From Pantoea sp. GD03673 (GTDB lineage: Bacteria > Pseudomonadota > Gammaproteobacteria > Enterobacterales > Enterobacteriaceae), in NCBI RefSeq assembly GCF_029844725.1, contig NZ_JAOCKJ010000001.1, positions 186,001 through 250,000 on the forward strand: a DNA stretch of 64,000 bases. Direction: 5' to 3'. The notes beneath the pieces were generated by a model. That model saw nothing but the letters and a program-made list of their open reading frames with translations, did not search any database and had not been told where the DNA came from. Of the stretch, positions 45,591-54,233 are shown in pieces. Position 1 is the first letter of the stretch. Each line of letters starts with the position of its first letter. Made by a program: the position numbers and the translations under genes.

Positions 45591-46484
45591 ATGTTTAGCG
45601 GACTCAGTGCTTTTCCTCTTACGCCTTTTGCTGATGGCAAGCCCGATGAAGCGGCTTTTCTGCGGCTGCTGCACAGGCTGACGGAGGCAAAAGTGGATTC
45701 CCTCGGCGTGCTGGGATCTACCGGCAGCTACGCTTATCTGACGCGCGCGCAGCGCAAACGCATCGCAACGCTGGCAACTGAACATGCCGAGGCGATTCCG
45801 GTGATGATCTGCGTCGGCGCGGTAAGCACCGACGAGGTGCTGGCGCTGACGGAGGATGCGCAGCAGGCAGGGGCATCCGCTTTACTGCTGCCCCCGCTGG
45901 GTTATCAGGCACTGAAAGAGGATGAGGTTTTCACGCTTTTTGAGACCGTGACGCGTCACGCTTCAGTCCCGGTCTGCATTTATGACAATCCGGGCACGAC
46001 ACACTTTACTTTCCCGGATGCGCTGCTGGGCCGGATAGCGGAACTGCCCGGTATTGGTGCCGTGAAAATCCCTGGCGTACCGGCGGCGCAATCTGCGGCG
46101 AATGACCGACTGGCTCAACTGCGGAGCACGCTGCCTGCTGCCGTGTCGGTTGGCATCAGCGGCGACGCCTCTGCCGCGAATGCGTTGATTGCGGGCTGTG
46201 ATGGCTGGTTTTCGGTGTGCGGCGGGCTGTTTCCGCGCACCGCAAAAGCGATGACCGATGCGGCAGCCGCAGGCGATTTTGAGCGCGTCAGCGCCCAGTC
46301 AGAACGCCTGCAGCCGTTGTGGGCGCTGTTTCGCCAGCATGGTGGCAGTTTCAGGGTGATTAGCGCGGCGGCGGGGCTGCTGGGACTGACCGGGCGTGAC
46401 AATCTGCCGCGCCCGCTGTTGCCGCTTTCCGCAGTCGATTGCCAGCAGATCGCTGACGTGCTCGCGGCACTCGAACTCGCCTGA
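45591..46484 (+). CDS. DapA/NanA-family aldolase (dihydrodipicolinate synthase-like)
   Basis: A 297-residue class I aldolase/lyase of the DHDPS superfamily. GLSAFPLTPFADGKPDEAAF opens the barrel; GSTGSYAYLT is the substrate-carboxylate loop (GSTGE in DapA); the catalytic Tyr is in VCIYDNPGTT and the Schiff-base Lys in IGAVKIPGVPA. True DapA has the DxTG context different from this, so it probably acts on a 2-keto sugar acid or hydroxyproline-type substrate. Divergent from the citA-like symporter gene. AGGAG precedes the ATG. Confidence 0.85.
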   Translation: MFSGLSAFPLTPFADGKPDEAAFLRLLHRLTEAKVDSLGVLGSTGSYAYLTRAQRKRIATLATEHAEAIPVMICVGAVSTDEVLALTEDAQQAGASALLLPPLGYQALKEDEVFTLFETVTRHASVPVCIYDNPGTTHFTFPDALLGRIAELPGIGAVKIPGVPAAQSAANDRLAQLRSTLPAAVSVGISGDASAANALIAGCDGWFSVCGGLFPRTAKAMTDAAAAGDFERVSAQSERLQPLWALFRQHGGSFRVISAAAGLLGLTGRDNLPRPLLPLSAVDCQQIADVLAALELA

Positions 46485-46496
46485 CGTCAGAAGTGA

Positions 46497-46985
46497 TTAA
46501 CCGTGGCGCACCAGATTAAAGCCTTCCTCCTTCTGCGACGGTTCGAAATAACGGGTAATCAGCGCGAACTGCTCGTCCGTTGCGGCAAAGGCGTGTTCGC
46601 CGCCCTGATTACGGGTGTGCAGACGCGATTTACACAGCGCGTCCGGCACATCCAGGTAATGCAGACGATGGTCGGCAGAGGTGGCCTGAATGACCGATCG
46701 CATCCAGTCACGGTTTGCCCGGGTGTTAGCAGGAAAATCCAGCACCACCGACACACCTGCGTTAAGCAGTGCCACAAGATGGGGCGTCATCGCCTTTCGG
46801 AGTGTGGCTGACAGGCGCACGTAATCGGCTACCGACTGCATTTCGTCCTGATAGAGCGCGGCCAGCCACGCGTCCTCGCTGATCATCACACAGCCGGGTG
46901 CAGCGCCCAGCTCAGCCGCAAGCGTCGATTTTCCGGACGCCATTTTTCCACACAGCAGATGCAGCGTAGCAGGGACAGTCATCAT
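46497..46985 (-). CDS. Small P-loop kinase-like ATPase
   Basis: A 162-residue protein with Walker A LLCGKMASGKSTLAAELGA and a LID-like region (CKSRLHTRNQGGEHAFAATD). The VVLDFPANTRANRDWM segment is Walker-B-like. This is the build of small AAA-type kinases found beside antibiotic or metabolite genes. No operon partner; convergent with the DapA-like gene. ATG 46985 or 46982 can be the start. Confidence 0.78.
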   Translation of the reverse strand: MMTVPATLHLLCGKMASGKSTLAAELGAAPGCVMISEDAWLAALYQDEMQSVADYVRLSATLRKAMTPHLVALLNAGVSVVLDFPANTRANRDWMRSVIQATSADHRLHYLDVPDALCKSRLHTRNQGGEHAFAATDEQFALITRYFEPSQKEEGFNLVRHG

Positions 46986-47289
46986 GTCACTCCTTTAACA
47001 GCCGGGTAAGGGACCGTTCGGCAGACCTGAAACGTGTCTTGCCGACGCGTCATTCAGGCTAACAAAATGAACAAGCAATGACACGCATAAGGTTCTCGTG
47101 AGTAAACGCCGGTATGACCCGCCAGGACAGCATCAAGTGCGGAGGACAGGGTTACACGGGGTGCAGCAGGAGGCTTTCTTGGGGAGCGTTAACTCGCCTG
47201 AACGGCTGGATGCGGTCAGGCGAGCGTCTGGACGATCAATGAAGGCTTTAACGGGGAGGGGTTCTGCGCTGAACAGCCAGCCACAGGCG
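46986..47289. other. Intergenic region without a convincing gene
   Basis: A GTG-started frame at 47098-47310 (70 codons, Arg/Gln/Gly-rich) has no ribosome site or family features and overlaps the next small gene. I see nothing else firm here. Confidence 0.4.
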
Positions 47290-47529
47290 TCATTTTTGTG
47301 CCATCAGTAACGTCAGCAACTCACGGCAGCACGCTTCTTCTTCCGCGCTGTCTGCGGAAGCCAGATGGCGCAGCAATTCCATACAGCTTTTTTCTTTGCC
47401 TGCTTCCATTAACTCTTCGATAAGAAAATTAAGTTTGTCCTGCTCAGACGCGGCAAAGGAGGACTCAAACGTATTCCGGGCCGGGAGGGTGTGGTTCACC
47501 GGCAGAGTGAGGGTGTTTTGTACTGGCAT
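47290..47529 (-). CDS. Small acidic protein of unknown function
   Basis: A 79-residue protein (MPVQNTLTLPVNHTLPARNT, then EQDKLNFLIEELMEAGKEKS) with a flexible N-terminus and a helical acidic C-terminus carrying three Cys. AGGACAAT precedes the ATG. No family recognised; size and composition would suit a small regulator or a chaperone, but nothing supports either. Confidence 0.55.
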   Translation of the reverse strand: MPVQNTLTLPVNHTLPARNTFESSFAASEQDKLNFLIEELMEAGKEKSCMELLRHLASADSAEEEACCRELLTLLMAQK

Positions 47530-47770
47530 ATTATTGTCCTGTTTCGGGTTAAAAAATGCACTGGTGTTGCTATTAAACTTATACAGTGATCAGCTTTTTG
47601 TACAGGAATCTGCCGGATTGATTTTTACGCCGGGGCTAAGCGTAGCGCGGCTTCGGCGTAAATGCTGGCGAATCATTCAGTTAGCAGGAACGATAATTTC
47701 TGAAAAAGCGGGCAGGTTTTAAGTCAAATCCGGCAGGCAGGGAAAATCACACAGTATTGTGTCGGTTCAG

Positions 47771-47793
47771 CACGCGGCCCGCCGGGCCGCGTG
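47771..47793. terminator. Long GC hairpin after the kdgF-like gene
   Basis: CACGCGGCCCG/CGGGCCGCGTG, an 11-bp perfect stem with a 1-nt centre, 2 bp past the stop of the kdgF-like gene. There is no T run, so it may protect or end the mRNA by a factor-dependent way. Confidence 0.5.
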
Positions 47794-47795
47794 GG

Positions 47796-48125
47796 TTATT
47801 TAGCGGTGAGAAAATCTTCGCGTTGCGGCGTAAACGTATCCAGCAGCACACCCGCCTCAAGGCAGACGCAGCCATGAACCACATCAGGGGCCTTGTAAAG
47901 GGTATCTCCAGGGCCGACTTCCCGCGTTTCACCGTTAATGGTGAAGGCAAAGCGTCCGCTCAGCACATAGGTCAGCTGCTCATGGGGATGGTGATGCAGT
48001 GGGCCAACCGCCTCTTTTTCAAAACTGACTTCAACTGCCATCATGGTGCCGCCATGCGCCAGTACGCGGCGGGTTACGCCACGCCCCAGATCGTCCAGCG
48101 GTGAGTCTTTATGGTAGATAAACAT
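47796..48125 (-). CDS. kdgF: KdgF-like cupin (uronate metabolism)
   Basis: A 109-residue single-domain cupin from ATG 48125 (GAGGG before it). Metal ligands are in GPLHHHPHEQLTYVLSG (HxH and Glu/Gln) and HGCVCLEAG. The sequence agrees with KdgF (FIYHKD... GVTRRVLAHGG... FTPQREDFL), which linearises 4,5-unsaturated uronates from pectin or alginate lyases to a 5-keto sugar. The divergent gene and the shared KdgR-type and CRP sites support a role in uronate breakdown. Confidence 0.85.
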   Translation of the reverse strand: MFIYHKDSPLDDLGRGVTRRVLAHGGTMMAVEVSFEKEAVGPLHHHPHEQLTYVLSGRFAFTINGETREVGPGDTLYKAPDVVHGCVCLEAGVLLDTFTPQREDFLTAK

Positions 48126-48165
48126 CGTATCCCTCATGTGGTAGCAGGCACTGCAATGGCCGTTT

Positions 48166-48181
48166 TGTGATGGCTCTCACA
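48166..48181. promoter_or_regulatory. Perfect CRP-cAMP binding site
   Basis: TGTGATGGCTCTCACA fits TGTGA-N6-TCACA at all ten positions. It lies 41 bp before the kdgF-like start and 60 bp left of the KdgR-type palindrome. Confidence 0.82.
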
Positions 48182-48226
48182 GCGCGCAGGTGAATTAGCC
48201 CATGCACTTTAGTGCTTTTTCATTAA

Positions 48227-48245
48227 AATGAAACGGTGTTTCATT
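48227..48245. promoter_or_regulatory. Perfect KdgR-type operator
   Basis: AATGAAACGGTGTTTCATT: palindromic arms AATGAAAC/GTTTCATT with a 3-bp centre (9-bp arms counting one more base on each side, 48226-48246). This is the form of KdgR boxes in pectinolytic enterobacteria. It lies 20 bp upstream of the RpiB-like gene start. A second box of the same kind occurs at 55424-55442. Confidence 0.82.
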
Positions 48246-48264
48246 TAATTTATAAGGGTAGATC

Positions 48265-48903
48265 ATGAAAATCGCATTAATGATGGAAAACAGCCAGGCC
48301 GCAAAAAACGTTACCGTGCTGAAAGAACTGGAGGGCGTTGCACAGCCGCTGGGCCATCAGGTCTTCAACGTCGGGATGAGCGATGAGCAGGATCACCATC
48401 TGACCTACATTCACCTTGGCATTCAGGCCAGCATTCTGCTCAACAGCCAGGCGGTTGATTTCGTGGTCGCGGGTTGCGGCACCGGACAGGGCGCGCTGAT
48501 GTCCCTTAATATCCATCCGGGCGTCGTCTGCGGCTACTGTATCGATCCGGCCGATGCTTACCTGTTCGCACAGATCAACAACGGGAACGCCTTATCCCTG
48601 CCATTCGCCAAAGGGTTTGGCTGGGGTGCAGAACTCAACCTGCGCTTTATCTTTGAAAAAGCGTTCACCGGCGAGAAGGGCAATGGCTATCCGCCAGAGC
48701 GTAAAGAGCCGCAGGTGCGTAATGCCGGACTGCTGAACCAGGTTAAAGCCGCCGTGATCAAAGAGAACTATCTCGACACCCTGCGCGCCATCGATCCTGA
48801 ACTGGTGCGTACCGCGGTCAGCGGCCCGCGTTTCCAGCAATGCCTGTTTGAGCAGGGTAAAAATCAGGAGATCGTTGCCTTTGTGCGTCAGCTGACGCAC
48901 TAA
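48265..48903 (+). CDS. RpiB/LacAB-family sugar-phosphate isomerase
   Basis: A 212-residue protein. The N-terminal part (MKIALMMENSQAAKNVTVLK) and the VDFVVAGCGTGQGALMSLN loop, with the catalytic Cys and the GTG-x-G anion hole, are those of the RpiB/LacA/LacB family, about 60 residues longer than RpiB itself. Such longer members are found with kdgF and kduI genes in plant-associated enterobacteria. It should interconvert a keto and aldo sugar or uronate. Divergent from kdgF with CRP and KdgR-type sites between. Confidence 0.85.
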   Translation: MKIALMMENSQAAKNVTVLKELEGVAQPLGHQVFNVGMSDEQDHHLTYIHLGIQASILLNSQAVDFVVAGCGTGQGALMSLNIHPGVVCGYCIDPADAYLFAQINNGNALSLPFAKGFGWGAELNLRFIFEKAFTGEKGNGYPPERKEPQVRNAGLLNQVKAAVIKENYLDTLRAIDPELVRTAVSGPRFQQCLFEQGKNQEIVAFVRQLTH

Positions 48904-48920
48904 GCTTTCCGATTCCACGA

Positions 48921-48947
48921 GGCCGGTCTGACCGGCCTTCTTTATTC
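48921..48947 (+). terminator. Terminator of the RpiB-like gene
   Basis: GGCCGGT/ACCGGCC with a 3-nt loop, followed by TTCTTTATT. It also lies at the end of the convergent ABC operon. Confidence 0.75.
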
Positions 48948-48968
48948 TCTCCCGACGTCCGCAAATGT

Positions 48969-49733
48969 TCAGCCCGGCTGCGCCTGCACCGGAGGGCTAT
49001 GACGACTCGCCTGCACCAGCATCCGCGTGTAGGGCATCGCAGCGCGGTTGGCTACCAGCGTCGGCACATCCAGCGTCTCCAGCACTTTGCCCTGTTGCAT
49101 GACCGCCACACGATGACAGAGGTGCGCCACCACGCCGAGATCGTGCGTAACCATCAGGTAGGTCAGCTTCTCCTGCTGCTGCAGATCGCTCAGCAGATTC
49201 AGGATCTCTGCCTGCACCGACACATCCAGCGCAGAGGTCGGCTCATCCAGCAGCAGCACGCGTGGCGCTAAAATCAGCGCACGGGCAATTGCTACGCGCT
49301 GTCGCTGACCTCCCGAAAGCTGGTGGGGATAGCGCGTCTGCCAGCCGCGATGCAGCCCGACCTTATCCAGCATTGCCAGCACCCGCTGCTGACGCTGCCC
49401 GATGGCGTGAATCTGCAAGGGCTCCTCAAGAATATCACCCAGCGTATGACGCGGATGCAGCGAGCCATAAGGATCCTGAAACACCATCTGCACCTGACGA
49501 CAGCGCGCACGATCAATGCGGTGCGTCAGCGGCTGACCATTAATCGCCAGCTCTCCCTGCCAGTGAGTAAACAGGCCCGCCAGGCATTTCAGCACCGTGG
49601 TTTTGCCCGATCCTGACTCGCCCACAAGCCCGAAAATTTCACCCTGTTCAACCCGCAGATTCACGTCAGACAGCACCTGATTGCGGCTGTCTGCTTCACC
49701 AAAACTGAGACTGAGATTTTTCACATCAATCAT
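48969..49733 (-). CDS. ABC importer ATPase, DppF/OppF type
   Basis: A 254-residue nucleotide-binding subunit: Walker [19 protein letters not shown]-loop MVFQDPYGSLHPRHT, signature HQLSGGQRQRVAIARAL, Walker [17 protein letters not shown]-loop MVTHDLGVVAHLC. It is the last gene of the enolase/ABC operon, 10 bp after the other ATPase gene. The two ATPases form a heterodimer as in peptide/nickel-type (Dpp) importers. Confidence 0.92.
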   Translation of the reverse strand: MIDVKNLSLSFGEADSRNQVLSDVNLRVEQGEIFGLVGESGSGKTTVLKCLAGLFTHWQGELAINGQPLTHRIDRARCRQVQMVFQDPYGSLHPRHTLGDILEEPLQIHAIGQRQQRVLAMLDKVGLHRGWQTRYPHQLSGGQRQRVAIARALILAPRVLLLDEPTSALDVSVQAEILNLLSDLQQQEKLTYLMVTHDLGVVAHLCHRVAVMQQGKVLETLDVPTLVANRAAMPYTRMLVQASRHSPPVQAQPG

Positions 49734-49743
49734 CGCAAACTCC

Positions 49744-50619
49744 TTAGTCTGTTAACCAGCTGGCGTGACGTTGTAACACCGGCAGGCGCGTGCGCCGGTG
49801 ATCAAGGTCGGGCAGTGCTGCCAGTAATCCCTGCGTGTAGGGATGTGCAGCGCGGTCAAGTTCGCTGGCGGCCAGCGACTCCACCACACGTCCGGCGTAC
49901 ATCACCAGCACCCGGTCGCAGAAATTGCGAACCAGATTGATATCGTGACTGATAAAAATCAGTCCCAGCCCGCGAGCCTTCACCAGATCATCCAGCAGCG
50001 CCAGAACCTGCAGGCGAACCGACACATCCAGTGCCGAGGTCGGTTCATCAGCAATCACCAGTTCCGGCTCGGTGATCAGCATCATGGCGATCATCACGCG
50101 CTGTCCCTGACCGCCGGAAATTTCATGAGGATAGCGCTGATAAACGCCTTCAGGATCGCGGATCTGTACCTCTTCCAGCATCGCCAGCGTCCGCTGACGG
50201 GCAGCCGCTTTCTGGCCGCGATGATGACTGCGCCAGGCTTCGGCAATCTGATCGCCAACCCGGATCACCGGGTTCAGCGAATATTTCGGGTCCTGCATGA
50301 TCATTGAGATGCGTTTGCCGCGAATGGCGCGCATCCGGGCCGGGCTGGCATGCAGCAGGTCGATATCGCCAAACTGCATCCGGCTCGCCTCAATGCGTGC
50401 TTTCGCCGGATGCAGATGCAGCAGGGCGCGGCCCACGGTCGATTTACCGGAGCCGGACTCGCCGACAATCGCCAGCTTCTCGTGGCCGAGCTGAAAGGAG
50501 ACGCCGCGCACCGCCGGGGTTATCTGGCGTCCGTTAACAAAGTTCACGTGCAAATCGCGCACGTCGAGCAACGGCAAGGCGTTACTCATTGCGGGGATCG
50601 AGCAGGTCACGTAGGCCAT
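49744..50619 (-). CDS. ABC importer ATPase, DppD/OppD type
   Basis: A 291-residue ATPase with Walker [36 protein letters not shown], signature [17 protein letters not shown], Walker [16 protein letters not shown], and the C-terminal oligopeptide-type extension ([15 protein letters not shown]). Start ATG 50619 gives a 38-bp overlap with the permease gene; a start at about 50589 ([14 protein letters not shown]) would reduce it to 8 bp and looks as good. Confidence 0.92.
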   Translation of the reverse strand: MAYVTCSIPAMSNALPLLDVRDLHVNFVNGRQITPAVRGVSFQLGHEKLAIVGESGSGKSTVGRALLHLHPAKARIEASRMQFGDIDLLHASPARMRAIRGKRISMIMQDPKYSLNPVIRVGDQIAEAWRSHHRGQKAAARQRTLAMLEEVQIRDPEGVYQRYPHEISGGQGQRVMIAMMLITEPELVIADEPTSALDVSVRLQVLALLDDLVKARGLGLIFISHDINLVRNFCDRVLVMYAGRVVESLAASELDRAAHPYTQGLLAALPDLDHRRTRLPVLQRHASWLTD

Positions 50620-51487
50620 CTCCTAAGAAGTTAAATGCCAGGCTGTTAATCAGGATCGCCAGACCGGGCACGGTGACCACCCACCAGCACTCCAGCATGT
50701 AGGTGCGGCCACTGGCGATCATCGCGCCCCATTCCGGCTCAGGCGGCTGCGCACCCAGCCCGAGGAATCCCAGCCCGGCGGCGGTCAGAATAATGCCCGC
50801 CATGTTCATGGTGATGCGGATAATCACCGAGGGCAGGCAAAGCGGAATAATGTGCTTCCACAGCACCCGCAGCGGCGATGCGCCCTGTAAACGCACCGCC
50901 GAGATAAAGTCCGCCTGACGCAGCGACAGCGTTTCGGCGCGCGCCAGACGCGCAATCGGTGGCCAGGCGGTGAGCGTAATGGCGATGACCACATGCTCCA
51001 GGCCTGGCCCCAGCGCCGCAACAAACGCCAGCGCCAGGACCAGACTGGGAAAGGAGATGAAAATATCGGTGACGCGCATCAGCACGCCATCAACGTTGCC
51101 ACCAAAGTAACCGGCGGTGACGCCCAGCAGCAGGCCCAGCGGGCCGACCGTAACCGACACCAGCAGCACGATGTAGAGCGTGATGCGCGCCCCCCACACC
51201 AGACGGCTGAAGATATCCCGGCCAAACTCGTCAGTGCCGAACCAGTGGGCCGCGCCGGGCGGCGTCAGGGCGTTGTCCAGATTCTGAATCAGCGGATGGT
51301 ACGGCGCGATCCAGGGGGCAAACAGCGCCACAATGCAAAGCAACAGCACGATGCCGCCGCCGATGGCGGTCAGGGGATTGCAGGCCATGCGCCAGAGAAA
51401 GCCGCCACAGCGTGCCGCAAAACGCTGGCAGCGCGCCAGCCGCTCGCGGGTGTGACCGGCGGAAGGGGCATCAAAGGAGATCGTCAT
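50582..51487 (-). CDS. ABC importer permease, DppC type
   Basis: A 301-residue permease with about six membrane segments and the DppC N-terminal domain (FAPWIAPYHPLIQNLDNALT, then PPGAAHWFGTDEFGRDIFSR, a hallmark). The EAA loop corresponds to RLARAETLSLRQADFISAVR. Overlaps the DppB-type gene by 4 bp. Confidence 0.93.
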   Translation of the reverse strand: MTISFDAPSAGHTRERLARCQRFAARCGGFLWRMACNPLTAIGGGIVLLLCIVALFAPWIAPYHPLIQNLDNALTPPGAAHWFGTDEFGRDIFSRLVWGARITLYIVLLVSVTVGPLGLLLGVTAGYFGGNVDGVLMRVTDIFISFPSLVLALAFVAALGPGLEHVVIAITLTAWPPIARLARAETLSLRQADFISAVRLQGASPLRVLWKHIIPLCLPSVIIRITMNMAGIILTAAGLGFLGLGAQPPEPEWGAMIASGRTYMLECWWVVTVPGLAILINSLAFNFLGDGLRDLLDPRNE

Positions 51488-52515
51488 ACTTTGGTCCTCG
51501 GATCAAACACCTGATAGAGCAGGTCGGAGATCAGGTTAAGCAGCACAAAAATCAGGCCGACTATCAGCACACAGCCCATCACCGCATTCATGTCGCCCAG
51601 CATCAGGCTGCCGGTAAGGTAGGAGCCAAAGCCGGGCCAGGAAAAGACCGTTTCAATCAGCACTGCGCCCTCCAGCAGCGATCCATAAGCCAGCGCCACC
51701 ACGGTCAGCAGCTGCACCAGGATATTGCGGAAAGCGTGCTGCCAGATCACCTGCCATTCGGTCAGGCCTTTGACCCGTGCGGTCAGAATGAACTCCTGCG
51801 ACAGCTGAGCGAGCATAAAGCTGCGCGTCATCCGGCTGATGTAGGCCATAGAGTGAAAGCCGAGCAGCGAGGCGGGCAGCACCAGATGATTCAGGGCATT
51901 CAGGAACACCTGTTTGTTGCCCGCCAGCAGGGCGTCAATCAGCATAAAGCCGGTGCGACGTGGCACGATGCCATCCAGGCTGAAGTCCACCCGTCCTGCG
52001 CCGCCGACCCAGCCGAGGTGGGCATAGAACAGCAGAAGGCCCATCATGCCCACCCAGAATATCGGCGTGGAGTAACCGGCCAGGCTGACCATTCGCACCA
52101 GATAGTCGATAACGCTGTTACGTCGCGCCGCCGCCAGCACACCCAGCGGAACGCCAAGCCCCGCGCCAATCACAATCGCCAGTGTGGCCAGCTCAACCGT
52201 GGCCGGAAAGACGCGCAGAATGTCATGCACTACGGGCTGGCCGGTCAGCAGCGCATGGCCCAGGTCGCCCTGCAGCAGCGCATGCAGGTAGAGGCCAAAC
52301 TGCACCCACAGCGGTTTATCAAAGCCAAGCTGATGGTAGACCTGCTGATAGGTGGCCTGATCGGCGTCGGGGCCGACAATCGCCAGCACGGGATCCAGCG
52401 GCATCACCCGGCCAATAAAAAAGGTCAGCAGCAGCAGGCCGAAAAGCGTGATTAACACCTGCACCACGCGATGGCTGATGCGGCGGCACTGATGTCGGGT
52501 CAGGATGAAGGTCAT
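51484..52515 (-). CDS. ABC importer permease, DppB type
   Basis: A 343-residue permease with six hydrophobic segments and the EAA-like YISRMTRSFMLAQLSQEFIL and TARVKGLTEWQVIWQHAFRN of the DppB group. Forms the channel with the DppC-type subunit. ATGA overlaps on both sides with the binding protein and DppC-type genes. Confidence 0.93.
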   Translation of the reverse strand: MTFILTRHQCRRISHRVVQVLITLFGLLLLTFFIGRVMPLDPVLAIVGPDADQATYQQVYHQLGFDKPLWVQFGLYLHALLQGDLGHALLTGQPVVHDILRVFPATVELATLAIVIGAGLGVPLGVLAAARRNSVIDYLVRMVSLAGYSTPIFWVGMMGLLLFYAHLGWVGGAGRVDFSLDGIVPRRTGFMLIDALLAGNKQVFLNALNHLVLPASLLGFHSMAYISRMTRSFMLAQLSQEFILTARVKGLTEWQVIWQHAFRNILVQLLTVVALAYGSLLEGAVLIETVFSWPGFGSYLTGSLMLGDMNAVMGCVLIVGLIFVLLNLISDLLYQVFDPRTKV

Positions 52516-54143
52516 GGCGTGTCTCCCGTCAGGCGATCAGGGGTTTTCCAGACGTCTCGCAGGAAGGTGGTTGCAGAAGGGTGCGGCTGATACGCCTGCA
52601 CCCGGTTGCTGACCACCACGGAGTCGAGCATCTGCGACAGCGGCATCAGCGCGGGAACCAGCTGGTCATAGCGCTGCTGAATGGCGAAATAGGCCTGCTG
52701 CTGGCGGGTTTTGTCGCGTTCCACCAGTGCCTGATCGATCATGCGGTTGAGCTGCGCGTCGTAAAAACCGGTGCGCCAGCCCTGGAAGTTGGTCAGCCGG
52801 GCGCTGTCGGCATTGTTCGGGTTGTAGACCAGCGCCCGCAGGCTGGAGTGGGGATGCGGCTCCACGCCGCTGCCGCCGCGTCCGACCAGCAAATTAAACT
52901 GGCGATCGCGCATCGCGCCATAGATCTGGTTGCCGGTGCCGGTAATGATTCTGGCGCGAATCCCTCCCTGGAGCAGCGTGGACTGCACCGCGATGGCGAT
53001 ATTCAGAAACGGCTGATCGGCCAGTACCCGCAGCGTGGTGTCAAAACCGTCCGGATAGCCCGCTTCAGCCAGCAGGGCGCGGGCGCGTGGCACATCAAGC
53101 CGGTAGCCGGGATCGGGCAGCGTAGCGGGCATCCCCGCCTGAATCGGCCGCTGATGCAGTTCGCCGTAGCCGGTCATCAGGCTTTTATTGATGCCCTGAT
53201 AATCGACCAGGTAGCGCACGGCCTCACGTACTTTACGATTGCCGAAGTGGGGATCTTTCATGCTCATCGCCAGATAGTAGATCGTCCCTTTTCGGACGGC
53301 GTCGATGGACAGATCAGGGTCGTGACGCAGGGCGCGTACATCGGGGATCGCCATGTTGCTGGCGATATCCAGATCGCCTTTCTCCATCATCAGCCGCAGG
53401 GTCTGCGACTCCTGCAGATGACGGAACACCACCCGTGACATCTTCGCCTCACCGCGCCAGTAGTCAGCGGAACGACTCATGCGCAGCACATCTTTCGCCT
53501 GCCAGATATCCAGCCGGAATGGGCCGGAACCCGCTTCGTGGGTGGTGAGCCAGCGGTTGCCCCAGTCGCCATTGACCTCATGCTGCTGCACCGTTTTGCG
53601 GTCCAGCACTACCATGCTGCCCAGCGCCGCCAGCGAGTAGATCACCAGCTGCGGATCGTTAGGCTTTGGCAGGGTGATCACCAGCGTGCGATCGTCGGGT
53701 GCGGTGATCATCTGATCCACGTTGTCGCGGCTGAAGCCGTAAGACTTCCACACCGACGCCTGTGCCAGGTTCAGGTGCAGCACCCGCCGCATTGACCAGA
53801 CTGCATCGGCGCTGGTGAGCGGATTGCCGGAGTGAAACCTGACGTTATCGCGCAGGTGAAAGGTCAGGGTGCGGTTATCGGGACTGACTGACCAGCGTTC
53901 CGCCAGCGCCGGGCGCACCCCGGTGAGCTGCTGCGGATTAAGCTCAACCAGGCCGTCATAAAGATTCACCACAATGCCCACGACTTCGTTGCCGGTCATG
54001 GCGGCCGGATCCAGAGTGAGCAGGTTATTCATGTTCATGCCGACGATCAGCTGGTCATCCGGGGTCTGCGCCTGAGCGGATGCGCCGCCCGTCAGCATCA
54101 GCAACGCGACAAGCCATGCGCCACATCGTTGTGTCAGAGTCAT
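52512..54143 (-). CDS. ABC importer solute-binding protein, DppA/OppA family (SBP_bac_5)
   Basis: A 543-residue periplasmic protein with a cleavable signal (MTLTQRCGAWLVALLMLTGG, then ASAQAQ). Family motifs: ERWSVSPDNRTLTFHLRDNV, RFHSGNPLTSADAVWSMRRV and VREAVRYLVDYQGI. Family 5 binding proteins carry peptides, nickel, or in plant-associated bacteria oligosaccharides and opines. Its operon begins with a sugar-acid dehydratase gene under a KdgR-type box, so a uronate-derived or glycosidic ligand is more probable than a peptide; this is inference. Confidence 0.9.
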   Translation of the reverse strand: MTLTQRCGAWLVALLMLTGGASAQAQTPDDQLIVGMNMNNLLTLDPAAMTGNEVVGIVVNLYDGLVELNPQQLTGVRPALAERWSVSPDNRTLTFHLRDNVRFHSGNPLTSADAVWSMRRVLHLNLAQASVWKSYGFSRDNVDQMITAPDDRTLVITLPKPNDPQLVIYSLAALGSMVVLDRKTVQQHEVNGDWGNRWLTTHEAGSGPFRLDIWQAKDVLRMSRSADYWRGEAKMSRVVFRHLQESQTLRLMMEKGDLDIASNMAIPDVRALRHDPDLSIDAVRKGTIYYLAMSMKDPHFGNRKVREAVRYLVDYQGINKSLMTGYGELHQRPIQAGMPATLPDPGYRLDVPRARALLAEAGYPDGFDTTLRVLADQPFLNIAIAVQSTLLQGGIRARIITGTGNQIYGAMRDRQFNLLVGRGGSGVEPHPHSSLRALVYNPNNADSARLTNFQGWRTGFYDAQLNRMIDQALVERDKTRQQQAYFAIQQRYDQLVPALMPLSQMLDSVVVSNRVQAYQPHPSATTFLRDVWKTPDRLTGDTP

Positions 54144-54233
54144 AGGTAAAGTCCAGCAGGTCAGAGGGTATTCCCGTTTACCGCGCTGTCACGGCTGCGC
54201 GGTAACGGGGTTATTATTGTTTGCCGTACTTTT

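Noticed and set aside
47098..47310. 70-codon GTG-started frame
   Set aside because: No ribosome site, no recognisable features, and it overlaps the better small gene on the other strand.
51412..52455. 347-codon open frame opposite the DppB-type and DppC-type permease genes
   Set aside because: Gln/His/Arg-rich reverse image of two well-supported permease genes; no family match or start signal.
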